Assembly (NCBI GenBank): GCA_015179045.1 | Contig: WHUZ01000002.1 | Location: 62,001 to 126,000 of the forward strand | DNA length: 64,000 nt | Direction of reading: 5' to 3' | Origin: Kalaharituber pfeilii | Taxonomy: Eukaryota; Ascomycota; Pezizomycetes; Pezizales; Pezizaceae | Part shown: piece after piece, positions 18,452-29,226 of the stretch | Layout: every line of letters begins with the position of its first letter | How positions within the stretch are numbered: position 1 is the first letter of the stretch | Translations under genes and position numbers: made by a program | The notes under the pieces: model-generated | Database searches by the model: none | Seen by the model: the letters and a program-made list of their open reading frames with translations, nothing else | Told to the model about the DNA's origin: nothing

Positions 18452-20955
18452 CAAAAAAACCCCTAGGTCTTTGGTTTTTGCCTCCATCCATCTTTGGACA
18501 TTCCTGAGATCCTTTCTCAGGGCTATCCCGTGTACTATGATGCCGAACTTCGGGGTGGTGGCAACAGGGTTGTTTGGATGGGACGGGGATTTGGCTTTGG
18601 GAGCGCGAGGGGGATTGTTCGTCGGTGTGGGCTAGGGCATGGGAGCGGGAGTGGGCGCGGGCGTTGGTTGGCTTGTCCTATATGTGCTGGCGGGGGGGCT
18701 ATCAGCGGGTGGTGATGGAGTCCTGATCCAAGGCGCGGAGGCAATTTTTGTTGCCTCCTTGTCGTCTAGTCTCTTTAAGGCGTACGGGACTTGTGGCGAC
18801 GTTCGAAGTCGTCATGATCCTAAAAAGGGGGAAACCAAGAGACCAACCGGGGAGCTGGAGACCCATCACACTCCTTAACACAGTGGCCAAGCTAGGCCAA
18901 AAAGTCATCGCCAACCTACTCCAGAGGAAGGATGATCTGTTCAGAGACTCTCAACTTGGAGGTCGACACCATCGAGGAGCAGAAAATCTACAAAGGCAGG
19001 TGCTGAAGAAGGTGGATGAAAGACTTAAAAAGAAAGAGTGGGTAGCACTGGTAGGGGATGGCATAAAATCGGCCTTCAACTTCCTGAGAAGAGACAAAGT
19101 GGTGGCACGGATACGAGAGGTCGACAACAACCTCGCCAGCTTCGTAGAAGCGTTCCTTATGCCAAACAACTTCAACCTGATATGGGACGGCAAGAGGCGA
19201 GCTACAGGCAGAATGACGGACGGCACACCACAAGGGTCGCCACTATCACCAGTCCTGTTTCTGATAGGGGTAGCGCCAGTAGCCGAGAAGACAGACCAGC
19301 AGAACCTCACCAGGTCATACGTGGATGACTTCCATAGCGTGATCTCACACAAATCACTCATAAACTCCGACAGGCGATAAGATAAAGTCTCATCGGGATT
19401 ACCTAGTCACGAATGCAGCAACGAACGGATTCGAGATTGACCCGAGGAAGGCTGAGACCATGATAATAGGAGTGAAAAGGACCGGACTACAGAATGACTA
19501 ACCTGACGATAGACTGGGAACTGAAGTTCAACAAGCATCACAGGAACCGTCTACATCTCGGTAAGGCGGCGTGGAACATAGCGTCAAGGCTAACTCATCT
19601 CAACCCAGAGAAGAAAAGACAGCTATACACCAATGCAGCCCACATTATAGCAACATGGGGATGCTGGGCATGGCAGGAATATGCTAAAGGCGCACCAGTA
19701 TCCACCAAAGCCAGAGAATTAGAGGCGTGGCAATATACGGTCGCTCAAAAGATCACTGGGTCCCCATGGGGCACAAGAAGAGACATAGTGGAAGGACTCG
19801 CCAACCTGGAGTCGATACAGAGCTTCTTAGAAGGGGAGCATTGGAGAGTTGAGGCGCGCACCCTACGATTCACCAATGAACTCCTAAGAAAGGAAGACCC
19901 AGAAAGCAGGTACCTCAGAGAATCGCTGCATCACAGAAAACCCCTCCCACTAGCCACCCTGCCCACCCTCCCAGCAGAGACGGAGATGGCGGAGTTCGAA
20001 CAAGCCATAGCTGACACGGAGGATGAGGGGTGGAACGCGTTCTACACCGACGAAAGCAGGATGGACAACAAGACTGAGGCGGGAGCCTTCAGCAAGGGTG
20101 AACCACCGATATCACTTTACCTAGGAGAACAAAGCTCAGTCAACGATGCGGAGCTCATAGCCATGGGGGAAGCACTATCCTACCAAGAAGGAGAACTCCT
20201 CCTGATAGTAACTGACTCCAAGGTCGCGATCTCCAAATTAACAAAGATCGCCCAGGGCAAACCCACCCACGAAGGAGCCGCACAACGAGTGAGAGGCCTG
20301 GGACGCCAGGGTTACAGGAGGCAAGCTGGACGTGGCGCTAATTTGGGCGAAGAGCCACAGGGGCATCAAGGGGAACACAGCAGCAGATGAGGCGGCCAAG
20401 ATCAGGGTTTACCTCCCATATCAGGACGAGGTCATCACAGAGGCAGGAATACGGCAGATGTCCAAAGCATGGAAAGCTGGCGAGAGAAATAGACTAGAGC
20501 TGACATACACACCACTGACAAGACTGGGACGACGGGTATCAACACTGGTAGGCCTTCTCGGCGGGCCGGCGGCAAGTCTTTAAGAAAATAGCAATTCGGA
20601 ATCGGCAAAACAGCCCGCCCGGAGTGCCGGTGGTGCGGCGAGGAGGAGGAGACCACCACACACATCCTCGACAGATGCAAGACATGGAAAAGGAAGTGGC
20701 CTGGGGGGAGGGAGGACTTGATAAGGCCACCAAAGGACAAGGACAAGGACACACTGTTGGAGCTGCTCGACTGGGTCGAGAAATCAGGGTTTTAAAAAAA
20801 AGAGGGGGGGTGGGGTTTATTTATTTTTATTTTTATTTTTATCTTTCCACGACTTGACATGATTTGACTTCTTTCCCTCATGTATTTATACACATACCTC
20901 GTCATAGCCCAAAGGGCGGCATACGAGTAATGATATATATATATATAAAAAATTA
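18452..20955 (+). mobile_element. LINE C: 5'-inverted LINE copy
   Basis: 18452-18803 is the reverse complement of an ORF1 like that of LINE B (reversed it reads PYALKRLDDKEATKIASAP and ends at the equivalent of LRKxLRNVxRWME). At ~18804 it switches to forward ORF2 sequence in the RT domain and runs to a family-1 tail with the stem CTCGT/ACGAG near 20898-20927. Inverted 5' part plus direct 3' part is the outcome of twin priming during LINE insertion. The junction has a TTCGAA centre. No clear TSD was found. Confidence 0.8.
18804..20790 (+). pseudogene. LINE C ORF2 remnant: RT, RNase H, zinc motif
   Basis: Starts mid-RT at EVVMILKRGKPRDQPGSWRP. Visible blocks are VGDGIKSAFNFLRRDKV (Asp-to-Gly beside the catalytic Asp site), GTPQGSPLSPVLFLIG, YVDDFHSV, a frameshift at ~19375-19490, LHLGKAAWNIASRLT, FYTDESRMDNKTEAG (TDG changed to TDE), AELIAMGEAL and VTDSKVA, and a second shift near 20320 before LIWAKSHRGIKGNTAADEAAK. 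Several key residues are altered, so it is dead. Confidence 0.85.
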
Positions 20956-21037
20956 CTCAGAGACGCAGGCTTAAGTCACCATAAGCTATTGATGCGATAA
21001 TATACTACTCCCATCGGTTGATATAGACAGTCAGGAG

Positions 21038-21608
21038 CTTTTTTTTCATATCATTGATCGCTTGCCGCCTCGTAGGCTATGGCGATTTAGTTACATGTAA
21101 TAAGTAATAGGGATTAAAGGAAGTAAAATGAAATGAAAAAATAAAGGAAGTAGAGTCCCGTGTCCTCCATCGTGTGATTCCGTGTCCTCCATCGTATGAT
21201 TGGATGTCTGTAAGCATTAGGAAATAAAAGTTATTGATCTGCCCAGTCTAATATGTCCACCAATGCGTCTCCGTCGCTTTTTGGGGGTCTGATCAGGTCC
21301 TTCTCTCCTCCAGGCCATTTCTTGTTCTAAGTCTTGCATCTGTGTAGTACATGGGGGATGGTCTCCTCCTCCTCGCCGCACCACCGGCATTCTGGACTGT
21401 CCGCTTGGCCTATTTTGTGTTTCCACTGTCTTAGGCCTTTGCCCCCCAGGAGGCCGGCGAGTGTTGAGACCCTTCGTCCTAGGCGTTGTAGAGGTCTGTG
21501 ATTGAGGTTCAATCTGGTCCTCTCCTTGGCCCTCTGAGATTCGCTTGACTGTCTTACGCTTGCCTCGGTTATTATCTCATCTTGGTATTGAAGGTGGACA
21601 CCGATTTT
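21038..21608 (-). mobile_element. LINE G: 571-bp 5'-truncated LINE (antisense)
   Basis: Flanked by GACAGTCAGGAG at 21026-21037 and 21609-21620 (12-bp TSD). Reading the minus strand: RNase H C-terminus, LQRLGRRVSTLAGLLGGKGL, the zinc motif CRWCGEEEETIPHVLHRC, 3' UTR and a family-1 hairpin with both stems changed in a compensated way (ATCGC/GCGAT and GCCT/AGGC). The poly(A) is only 8 bases long. The ORF2 end is frameshifted. Confidence 0.9.
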
Positions 21609-21699
21609 GACAGTCAGGAGTGTAACGAGGATGGCAATTCAAACTTTAGTCGACTTCATAAAAACTTGGACTAATGTTAATTATGCCTTCTTCAATTCA

Positions 21700-21744
21700 A
21701 TTTTTTTTTTTTTTTTTTTTTATATCAATACTCGCGTGCAGCCC
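21700..21744 (-). mobile_element. Ultra-short family-1 tail insertion (~24 bp plus poly(A))
   Basis: poly(T), then tatatcaatactcgcgtgca and gccc. Flanked by TCTTCAATTCA (21689-21699 and 21745-21755). Only about 24 nt of tail were copied, less than one half of the hairpin, making it the shortest non-pure-A insertion in the window. Confidence 0.9.
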
Positions 21745-21755
21745 TCTTCAATTCA

Positions 21756-22198
21756 TTAGGAGCGAGCGAGCTAGAAAATATGGCGCAACAGTTATTTCTT
21801 TTACTGTTATATTAATATTATAATTATTATTACTATTATTATTGTTATTATATTTGAATTATTTATTTATTTATTTATTTATCAATATTCGAAAAAGCTA
21901 TGATCGCTCCTATATCTAGACCTAACTGTGCCGAAAATCCACCTCATCGCTCACTTCGAGGACCCATTGCGTAATGTTTGTCCAAGCAGGGCAGATCCCT
22001 TTACCTGATACGGGAGATGGGCATTATTATTCATCTCACCGGACGGCATCCCCGAAATTATATTCGCTTTACATTTACGACTGGTGTAGTTGAGCAATGG
22101 CGGAGAGAGGCTTGTGATGATGATCTTCTTCGTACCTAGATTAACTCGTTTACTGTACTTAGCAACAAGTCAAGGTACATTGAGATCAACAGGCTTCC
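21756..22198. other. AT-rich intergenic stretch
   Basis: Contains attatt/tatt simple repeats at 21810-21890. No gene seen. Confidence 0.4.
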
Positions 22199-22289
22199 AT
22201 TATACTAGCCGGATTTTAAGTCTCCGGACAGCTTATTCAAAGACAAAGAAAGAGTCAATGTCCGGAGACAAAAATAACCAGCTAGTATA
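22199..22289. repeat. Imperfect inverted repeat, ~30-bp arms
   Basis: ttatactagccggattttaa...gtctccggac is mirrored by gtccggagac...aaccagctagtata with a ~33-bp spacer. It could fold as a hairpin or be a small foldback element. The ends begin with TATACTAGC. Confidence 0.55.
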
Positions 22290-22651
22290 GCATACGTACG
22301 CCATTCGGTGAACATTGTCTGCCTTGGGCCAGCTGTGGGGCTATTCCGCATTTCAAGTACGTAAAAGTTGATCATTCGTGACTGAGGAGGGTTTGCAAAT
22401 GCTGATGCCACATTGAGGAGTGAGTTTATATTGAGCTCCGGTCGGGACGCCTCAGCATGGAGCATTCTACCAGCAGACAGTGTTTGCGGTTTCGCACTTC
22501 GGAATTGCTTGCTTTTGGCGTCATTAGGTGGTATGCCCTCGAGCTGACCAGGAGTCAATTGACGAATAACGTTTCCAGGACCATTCATTATTTTTTTCAC
22601 TGATACTTTACAGAATACATAATTCAGCTCCTTGAGGCTCACATGTTTCAT
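22205..22651 (-). CDS. Hypothetical 148-aa reading frame
   Basis: An ATG-initiated frame with no recognised domain, overlapping the inverted repeat at its 3' end. Composition is unremarkable (MKHVSLKELNYVFCKVSVKK at the start). It may be a gene fragment or chance. Confidence 0.2.
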   Translation of the reverse strand: MKHVSLKELNYVFCKVSVKKIMNGPGNVIRQLTPGQLEGIPPNDAKSKQFRSAKPQTLSAGRMLHAEASRPELNINSLLNVASAFANPPQSRMINFYVLEMRNSPTAGPRQTMFTEWRTYAILAGYFCLRTLTLSLSLNKLSGDLKSG

Positions 22652-23430
22652 GGCTTCTATATGTGACTGTTGAGCGGTTGATGGTTATAACAAACTGGAA
22701 GGCGCCAAGCCGATCAAGGTAGTCTCGCAACCAGAAGCCGATACACTAGAAATGGACGGTTCTGCAACTGCCTAATCTTTCTAGCTATGCAGCGATTATT
22801 ATTACGGTACAGTTAATGCAAAATTGGAATCAACTCTCGCTCACATAAGTAAAGGCCATCAACACCATTTTTTATCCGAGAATATTTATTTCTAATTCTC
22901 GAACATTCACGTTTCGAATTTCGCTTATTCAAAAAGCTTTCTCCCCCAAACCCTAATAACTTAATTTCGACACCCAACGCTCGAGTTCGGGCAGTGAAGA
23001 GGGTCGCGTGCCGAGACTAGTTACACAGAAGGTATTTAACACCCGGAGTTCAGATTTTTACTCTTCCACACATCGCATCATGCCGTTTTTTCCGGAGTTC
23101 AGTTGTCCACGAGACACTCACCTGCCGCACTGTAGGCCCATAGCCCAAGGCATGATCCCACAAGAGGCCAAACACCTTCAAGTAGTCCGGCCTACGTTGG
23201 GTGCAATGGATTTATCGGTTGGTTACCATCCGCAATAGACACTCGTACAGGAGATATAATTCTCATTAGTAAATTGAACTATCTAACTATATCCAACCAA
23301 GACTTGCGCCAGGAAAAGCAATGGCATATACAAAACTTTTAACAAAACATTCATGCCGTAACAAAGGAATTATCCATACACTCGTTATCAATCTTAACAT
23401 CTGCACTTCATGCGACCACACAATTCAGAG
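22652..23430. other. Intergenic region downstream of the transporter
   Basis: No gene or repeat recognised. It includes the probable 3' UTR of the MFS gene on the minus strand. Confidence 0.4.
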
Positions 23431-24978
23431 TTAAACTCTAACCCACTCCCAACTCGACCCTTCATTTCCCTTCTCCCCCAACTCCCCTTCCTCCTCCTCC
23501 CCCCGCTGCTTCCTCCTCACCATCCTCCATCTCAACATCCCCATCACCACTGTGGCGGCAATGTACATTGCCCCCGAGAAAATCTGGGGGAACAAATATA
23601 CCTCCCCAGCGCCCCCAGTGCCGAGCAATTCTGGTCTCCTGAGTGCAAGCCCAATCGCCTCGCTAAACGTGGTCGGGATCACAGTCGACAACCACACCAC
23701 ACTCAACGCGCTGGGCAGCTCCTTGAGTCCCACAATCTCCGTCGCTACCGGGGAGATTGTAGTCCAGAATGTCCCGCTCACGGCGCCGTTAATGATTGCA
23801 AAGACGATACACAGAGGGTACCCGCCGAGGTGCCCAGGCATCCACAGACAGAACACCGTCACGCCCGAGAACAACGTCATCAGGAAACTGATATTTATCC
23901 TTCCAAACACGTCGCTCATGTACCCCACCAGAGGCCTCCCGAACATCATTCCCAAAGAGAGCATCGAAGCCACGATGCTGGCCTGACCCGTCGTCAAACC
24001 GATACTTCTAGCATAATCCGCTAGCGAAAACAATATCATGACATAGCCAAGCAAACTAAAAAAGCCCCACGCCAGGACGAACCCAAGGTTTGGTATCCTC
24101 CTCAGCAAGTCGATGTCAAACGAGTTGTGCGTGGGATGAATGCTAGCATTACGGTCACGGATGAGCAACGTCACGAGGATGTTGACGGCGCAGACGCAGA
24201 TGGCCGTGACACGGAAGGACCATGCGAGCGAGATTTGCTCGATGGCGGCGTTGATGCCGATAGAGAAGGCGATGCCACCGACGCCAGAGCCAGCAGCTGC
24301 CAAACCATTGGCGATAGACCGCTTAGAGCTGAACCACTGGGAGATTGTCCCTATCGAGGAAGTATATAAGAGGCCTAGACCGATACCGAATAACACTCCT
24401 TGGGACACGAACAAGCCCCCAAGGCTGTGGACCGCGAATGATGCCCCGATAAGTGAGGCAACTTGGAACAGGATACCAAGGAACATGATATGTTGCGTCG
24501 TCCAGCCATGCCGGAACAGGAAGGCAACTATGGGTCCGACAAGCATGGAAGTGGAGATGGAGAGACCGCCGATAAAAGCGTAGTGGTATGATGTGGCGGA
24601 GGGGTGCAGGCCCTGATTCAGATAGTGGGTGAGGTAGATGCCATACGCGCTGTTGAGGCCCCAAGTGCAGGCGTTGACGAAGAAGACGCAGAGAACGCAG
24701 ACCCAGCCGTAGCCGCCGTCTGGTGGGGAGACGGGAGTTGAGGGCGTGGGCGCATCAACGGCAGTGCCGGAAGCAATCTTGGGGATGGCTTTTTCAGGAT
24801 CGGAGGGTAGGGTAGTGTTTTCAAACCTGCCGGGCTCGTCGTTTCTTGTGCCACCTTTGTAGGTTATTTTGCCCTCTTGATCTGGAGTGAGTGTGAGTGT
24901 TGTTGCCGAGCTGGCGGCGGTAGGCATTGTCTTTGCCATCTTTGCCGACGTTCGGAGTGTTGAATTGGACGCCGTCAT
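23431..24978 (-). CDS. MFS transporter, monocarboxylate-permease-like (MCT/Mch type)
   Basis: Intronless, 515 aa from the ATG at 24978. An upstream in-frame extension has no ATG. Residues ~1-90 are a polar cytoplasmic N-terminus. Then PPDGGYGWVCVLCVFFVNA is the hallmark at the start of helix 1 in the monocarboxylate-transporter branch (DGGxGWxV). About twelve hydrophobic helices follow in two blocks of six, separated by a polar loop (RDRNASIHPTHNSFDIDLL). LGMMFGRPLVGYMSDVFGR between helices 8 and 9 matches the MFS G-R-P-x-x-G-x-x-x-D-x-x-G loop. The C-terminus is Arg/Glu-rich and cytosolic. Family members move monocarboxylates or riboflavin; the substrate cannot be told here. Located in the plasma or an organelle membrane. 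It is intact and its GC content is higher than that of its flanks. Confidence 0.9.
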   Translation of the reverse strand: MTASNSTLRTSAKMAKTMPTAASSATTLTLTPDQEGKITYKGGTRNDEPGRFENTTLPSDPEKAIPKIASGTAVDAPTPSTPVSPPDGGYGWVCVLCVFFVNACTWGLNSAYGIYLTHYLNQGLHPSATSYHYAFIGGLSISTSMLVGPIVAFLFRHGWTTQHIMFLGILFQVASLIGASFAVHSLGGLFVSQGVLFGIGLGLLYTSSIGTISQWFSSKRSIANGLAAAGSGVGGIAFSIGINAAIEQISLAWSFRVTAICVCAVNILVTLLIRDRNASIHPTHNSFDIDLLRRIPNLGFVLAWGFFSLLGYVMILFSLADYARSIGLTTGQASIVASMLSLGMMFGRPLVGYMSDVFGRINISFLMTLFSGVTVFCLWMPGHLGGYPLCIVFAIINGAVSGTFWTTISPVATEIVGLKELPSALSVVWLSTVIPTTFSEAIGLALRRPELLGTGGAGEVYLFPQIFSGAMYIAATVVMGMLRWRMVRRKQRGEEEEGELGEKGNEGSSWEWVRV

Positions 24979-24999
24979 TTGCAGTCTCCTTGCACCGAA

Positions 25000-27650
25000 A
25001 ACCCACTTCTGGGTGACGACAGTGCCGAACGGCAATCAGAATATCAAGAAACGGGTATCACAAATCTATAAACCAATCACAATGAATCAACGGGACATAC
25101 ACAAAAGGTCTTTCCGTATTCGGACACTCTCCTCCTAATCGACCTCTCCCAGACGCCAATCGTAAATTAAACTAATTTTTGGAGTTCCTTGGATTTGCTA
25201 ACCTCAGTCATAAACCTCAAAAATGATGAAATTTAACCGTCCAGCAGACTACAACTAAGGTCCCCCTCATAACACCCCCAGAAACCACCGAAAAACAAGA
25301 GTAAAATCAAGTTCAATTTCTCTGCGTCCGAGTGATTGCTTTTTGGTCGCGTGCTCGCGCGTGTTCCGCACCTGCCGTGCGCAGCCGCCGATCTCAGATA
25401 TCCACAAGCACCACCAAGAAAAAGACAAGGCAGGTATGAGCCAACGGCAAGAGCTCTCTAAAACTACCACTACCTTAGTGATGACAGTTCTCTATCTCGG
25501 GTATTACCCGATCAACCCCACACCTGAGCGCCGATGACTGTTTCCAGGCGATGCTAATGAGAACGGAAATGTTGTCGGAAACGTTTGTGGAGAGTTTGTA
25601 GAGATCCCCAGGAGATGTTTTAGATGACAATTTATGCTGGAGGGTAAGAAGAATGCCGGCCAGGGCGGGCTCAAACGTGGAATAGGATATTGTTCTTGAG
25701 GGGAACGGACTTTGCAGGTGAATCAAATGCCTCTAAAAAACAAGTTTAAGATACTACTTCGTGGTGAGTCAAAAGTCAAAGGCTACAGTACTCTCGGCTG
25801 TCGAAATTTCGCTGGGTAAAGTGGACGCCGCTTCTAGGGTGTCAAAGCTTGTACTGGCGAAATTTTTCTGCTTATGGTCGTTAGTTGATGAGTTCTGCTT
25901 CTGCTGGTCCAAATATCCTTTATTTCACTCATTGAACTTTTGCTACTCAATTGGTCACAGCGTGGATGTTTATTGTCTACGCCCTCTGATTACAGATGAA
26001 TAATTTCTTTTTTGTTCTCGACTTCATTCCTATTCAGGATAAGTGATCGCAGAGAAGGTAAGAAGCGAACTGGCTAATAATCAATTTTCGGTATTACTTG
26101 ATGACAATAACGCAGATTACCAAGCAAGAGCTACTTATTCGAGTTCCGTGAAACCCCCACAACCCAGGTGCCTTGCCCATGCAGGCAGTCCATTGCATGC
26201 TCGTTCGCACGTGTAGTATTTACATCATATGTACCCATCTCTTTCCCCTCGTGGATGATTAAACAGCCCTGATAGATCAAACTCACTGCATCAATATATT
26301 CTACGGCTTTCAGGTCTATACTCTCCTTGTTTCTTCCTCTGCAGAAACTTCACAGATCTATAGTGTAGACAACTCTACCTTACTTCGACCGAGCGCAAGC
26401 GATGATCATCTGCCAACGGTCAAATGTCTGTTCAAGCCATCTCCTCATACCATACCATATCCGGTAACGTTCCGAACGAACCGAGTTCTCCTGCAGGGAT
26501 CAGGGATGTGCAGACTAGGATAGCACAAGCACGAGCTTACTTCGTGCAGACGGGAGTTAAGATCGGAAAACACAAAAGCGGAACGCGAGTATTGGAAAGG
26601 AATGAAGAAACCTCGTTCTTGAACTTTGACAGGGAAAACATTTTCTCTGTTTTCCGATAGATGCTCCACTTGAACACAGAATTGTCAGCTCAAAGGCAAA
26701 GAAAAATTCAAGGGCAAAAAGCATCGCTTTGCCACTTCACAACGGACAGTATTGGTCATCGTCGTACAATTGGCCGAACACTCTCATGACGTAGTTTCCT
26801 CTTTCCTATCCTCCACGTCCTCAATCAACGGACCTGCCACCTGCAACCAGGGATGTCAACACTCGCTCCCAAAATATCTATTAGTACTTGCACTTTAATT
26901 ACTCGCAGCAGTTGTCTTTGTGATTCGTTAAATGACTCTATGTAAATCGTAATATATTTGTGAATGACTTACCTGATCTCTGGTCCCAGAAATTTCCACA
27001 AAAAAATTTCGATTGAAATTCCTTCCATGTGCCTCTTGCACTTACTTTTAAATGTATCGTTCGAATTCACCAGGAAACTGGATCCGAAGATACATTGACC
27101 TTTCTCTCTTTTTCACTGCTTCATCGGCCGGGTTGCATCGGCTTTCTTTTTCTAGCTTCTCATGTGTCCTTGATTTCTTATCGGGACATGGATGTGCTTA
27201 TCTTTCGTTGCTTTGGCACGCCTATCGGTGCGGCCTGGGGTTATGGTAGTGTTCAAGAAGGGACCCCTGACGACCAAAATTATTGACCTCAACCAGAAAT
27301 TATATTTCACCACCCAACCACATCTGATTAAGAGATAAAACTCGTAAAAGTCTCTGTATGTTTGTCCAGTGGTCAGTGAATCGTCCTTCTCCTTGGGTGA
27401 TCGGTCGGTCAGCTCAACACCAGAGCGCGTGCGCTGGCACCAATCAGATGCAAGTGCCCCGCTCTCCCTGAATTGTATGGGGAATCCTCTAAAAACTCCA
27501 GAAAACTTGACCTTTGAAAAACGAGTCCGTAGATTCTGAATTCTGTTAAACAAATGCGATTTTCTTTCCCGGGCGGTCCCGAGCTTCGTTTTGCTGTAAC
27601 TTTTGCTTTCTGAAGGCGCCGGGAAGGTTGTTTCCTTCCAAGCGCTCGTT
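25000..27650. other. Gene-poor region upstream of the transporter
   Basis: Includes the MFS promoter (25000-25300). Short open frames (for example 26424-26660) lack protein-like features. 27000-27655 adjoins the 3' breakpoint of LINE F and does not match any LINE seen here; its origin is unknown. Confidence 0.4.
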
Positions 27651-27655
27651 CTGTG

Positions 27656-28290
27656 AAAATTGTTGTCGGTGGTCACTATCAAGAGTTCTCCGTCTTGCCG
27701 GGTTAGTGCTTCGCCCGTCGCTATGAGCTCTGCGTCATTGATTGAGCTCTGTTCCCCTAGGTAAAGTGAGGTCGACGAGCCTCCCCTGCTGAAGGTACCC
27801 GCTCCTGTTTTATCGTCCATCCTGCTTCCGTCGGTATAGAATGCGATCCAGCCCTCATCCTCCGCATCGGCTATGGCTCTTTCGAATTCTGCCGTATCTG
27901 CCTCTGCCGGGAGGGAGGGTGGGGTTGCCAGCGGGAGATGCTCTCGGTGGTGTAGCGAGTCTCGGAGGTACCTGCTTTCTGGATCCTCCCTACGCAAGGG
28001 TTCGTCGGGGAAGCGTAGTGTGCGAGCCTCGACTCTCCGGTGCTCCCCTTCTAGGAAGGTCTGTGTTGATTCCAAGTTCGCAAGTGTCCCTCCGCTATGT
28101 CCCTTCTCGTACGCCATAGGGTTCCAGTGATTTTTCGAGCGACCGTATACTGCCACGCCTCCAGTTCTCTGATTTTGGTTTATGTGGCTATGTTTCGAGC
28201 CACGTTGGTGTATAGCTGTCGTCTCTTTTCTGAGCTGAGGTGCGTTAGCCTTGATGCTGTATTCCATGCCGCCTTGCCTAGGAGTATTCG
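27656..28290 (-). pseudogene. LINE F ORF2 remnant (pre-RNase H region and RNase H)
   Basis: LGKAAWNTASRLTHLSSEKR opens it, a frameshift follows near 28170, then LANLESTQTFLEGEHRRVEA, FYTDGSRMDDKTGAG and INDAELIATGEAL are readable. It breaks at the fourth RNase H block. It is most similar to LINE C in wording (SLYLGEQSSxNDAELIA). Confidence 0.85.
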
Positions 28291-28295
28291 TTTTC

Positions 28296-28990
28296 CCCCC
28301 ATTGCCACTGGTCTCTTAGCGGCCTCAGACCTCGGCAGGGACCCTTCTGTGCCTCTCTTGATGCCTTCTGGTGAGGGGCAGCTTCTCTGAATGTGTCCAA
28401 TGCCTTTGCAGTACAAACATCTCTTCTCTGCAACTGGTTGCTTCCTCTTCTGATTTCTGAACGTAGGCCTAATCCTTGGCCCACCATTTCTCATCCGAAT
28501 CGTCGCAGGTCCAGAGGATGCATTAGGTGGTGGGTCCGGGGCTAGTGTAGTAGTTTGTGTGATATCTGCTTTAGTGTTGTCCAGTATCTGCTACCACAGC
28601 TGGCGTGGTGGCTTGAATGCTAGCTGGTGTTTTCAGGGGTCTTGCTGCCGCTGGCTTGTACAGTTCAACCTTCCTTATGCCTTCTCCAAGGCTAACTCCC
28701 TCCTTAACAAGTCGTTCCGTCGCCTGCGCGTTTTCGGCCTCGAACATAACTGCTGTTGCCTTCATAGTGTTCCATGCATTTGGGCCTATTCTCTCTGGCC
28801 ACCTTGCCGAAATGCATATGCATTTCTGCTGACTAGAGCAATATGCAACCCGTCGCCTCTCGAGGCTGTCCGCTGGTACGCCTTTTGCAATTAGTGGTAC
28901 TGCATCTCGTTGCTCCCATACTACACAGAAAAATGAGTATTGGACGGGGCATAAATACATATTCATGCGCCATGCAGTATTCGGCACAAA
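28296..28990 (-). pseudogene. LINE gag-like ORF1 remnant with CCHC zinc knuckle
   Basis: The first part has an RRM-like look (AVMFEAENAQATERLVKEGV, then GIRKVELYKPAAARPLK). A stop near 28571 precedes RCLYCKGIGHIQRSC, a perfect C-x2-C-x4-H-x4-C retroviral-type knuckle. The ORF1 type differs from LINE A and E, which carry C-x2-C-x4-H-x3-C. Broken and fused to ORF2 sequence at ~28295. Confidence 0.7.
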
Positions 28991-29158
28991 CCAGCATATC
29001 TTCGTATGCTTAGCGGTAAAGAATAGGTGTAAAAGATTAAATTCATCATGTCAGGTGTCCAAATTTCATCATATCAGCTGTTTAAATACTTTTTTACATA
29101 ATAAATTTGGACACCCTATCATGGCTATCAACAGCCAAGTATATATATATAATTTTCC
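28991..29158. other. AT-rich spacer
   Basis: Contains a short near-repeat (ttcatcatgtcaggtgtcca / ttcatcatatcagctgttta). No gene. Confidence 0.35.
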
Positions 29159-29159
29159 C

Positions 29160-29226
29160 TTTCGCGTAACAGCTGTTCGCCATGGCAGGGCCCCTGGGGC
29201 TAAACCCTCAATGCTTGGAGGCAAGC
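29160..29226 (-). mobile_element. Decayed family-2 tail (antisense)
   Basis: Reversed it reads tgcttgcctccaagcattga, gggtttagccccaggggccc, tgccatggcgaacagctgtt: the longer form of family 2 as at 1888. No poly(T) or TSD remains, so it is old. Confidence 0.65.

Larger units (their letters stand above)
27656..28990 (-). mobile_element. LINE F: chimeric LINE fragment
   Basis: The minus strand reads ORF1-like sequence (28990-28300) joined directly to ORF2 sequence (28290-27656), skipping endonuclease and RT. The 3' side breaks off in RNase H at LLIVTTDNN (near 27656) without a tail or poly(A). It is either an internally deleted LINE later truncated by rearrangement, or a recombinant of two families. 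Confidence 0.7.

Noticed and set aside
23410..24583. Plus-strand frames opposite the MFS transporter
   Set aside because: Shadow frames produced by hydrophobic codons read on the other strand.
24979..25035. Longer N-terminus for the MFS transporter
   Set aside because: The upstream in-frame start is TTG; the first ATG is at 24978 and leaves a full MFS protein.
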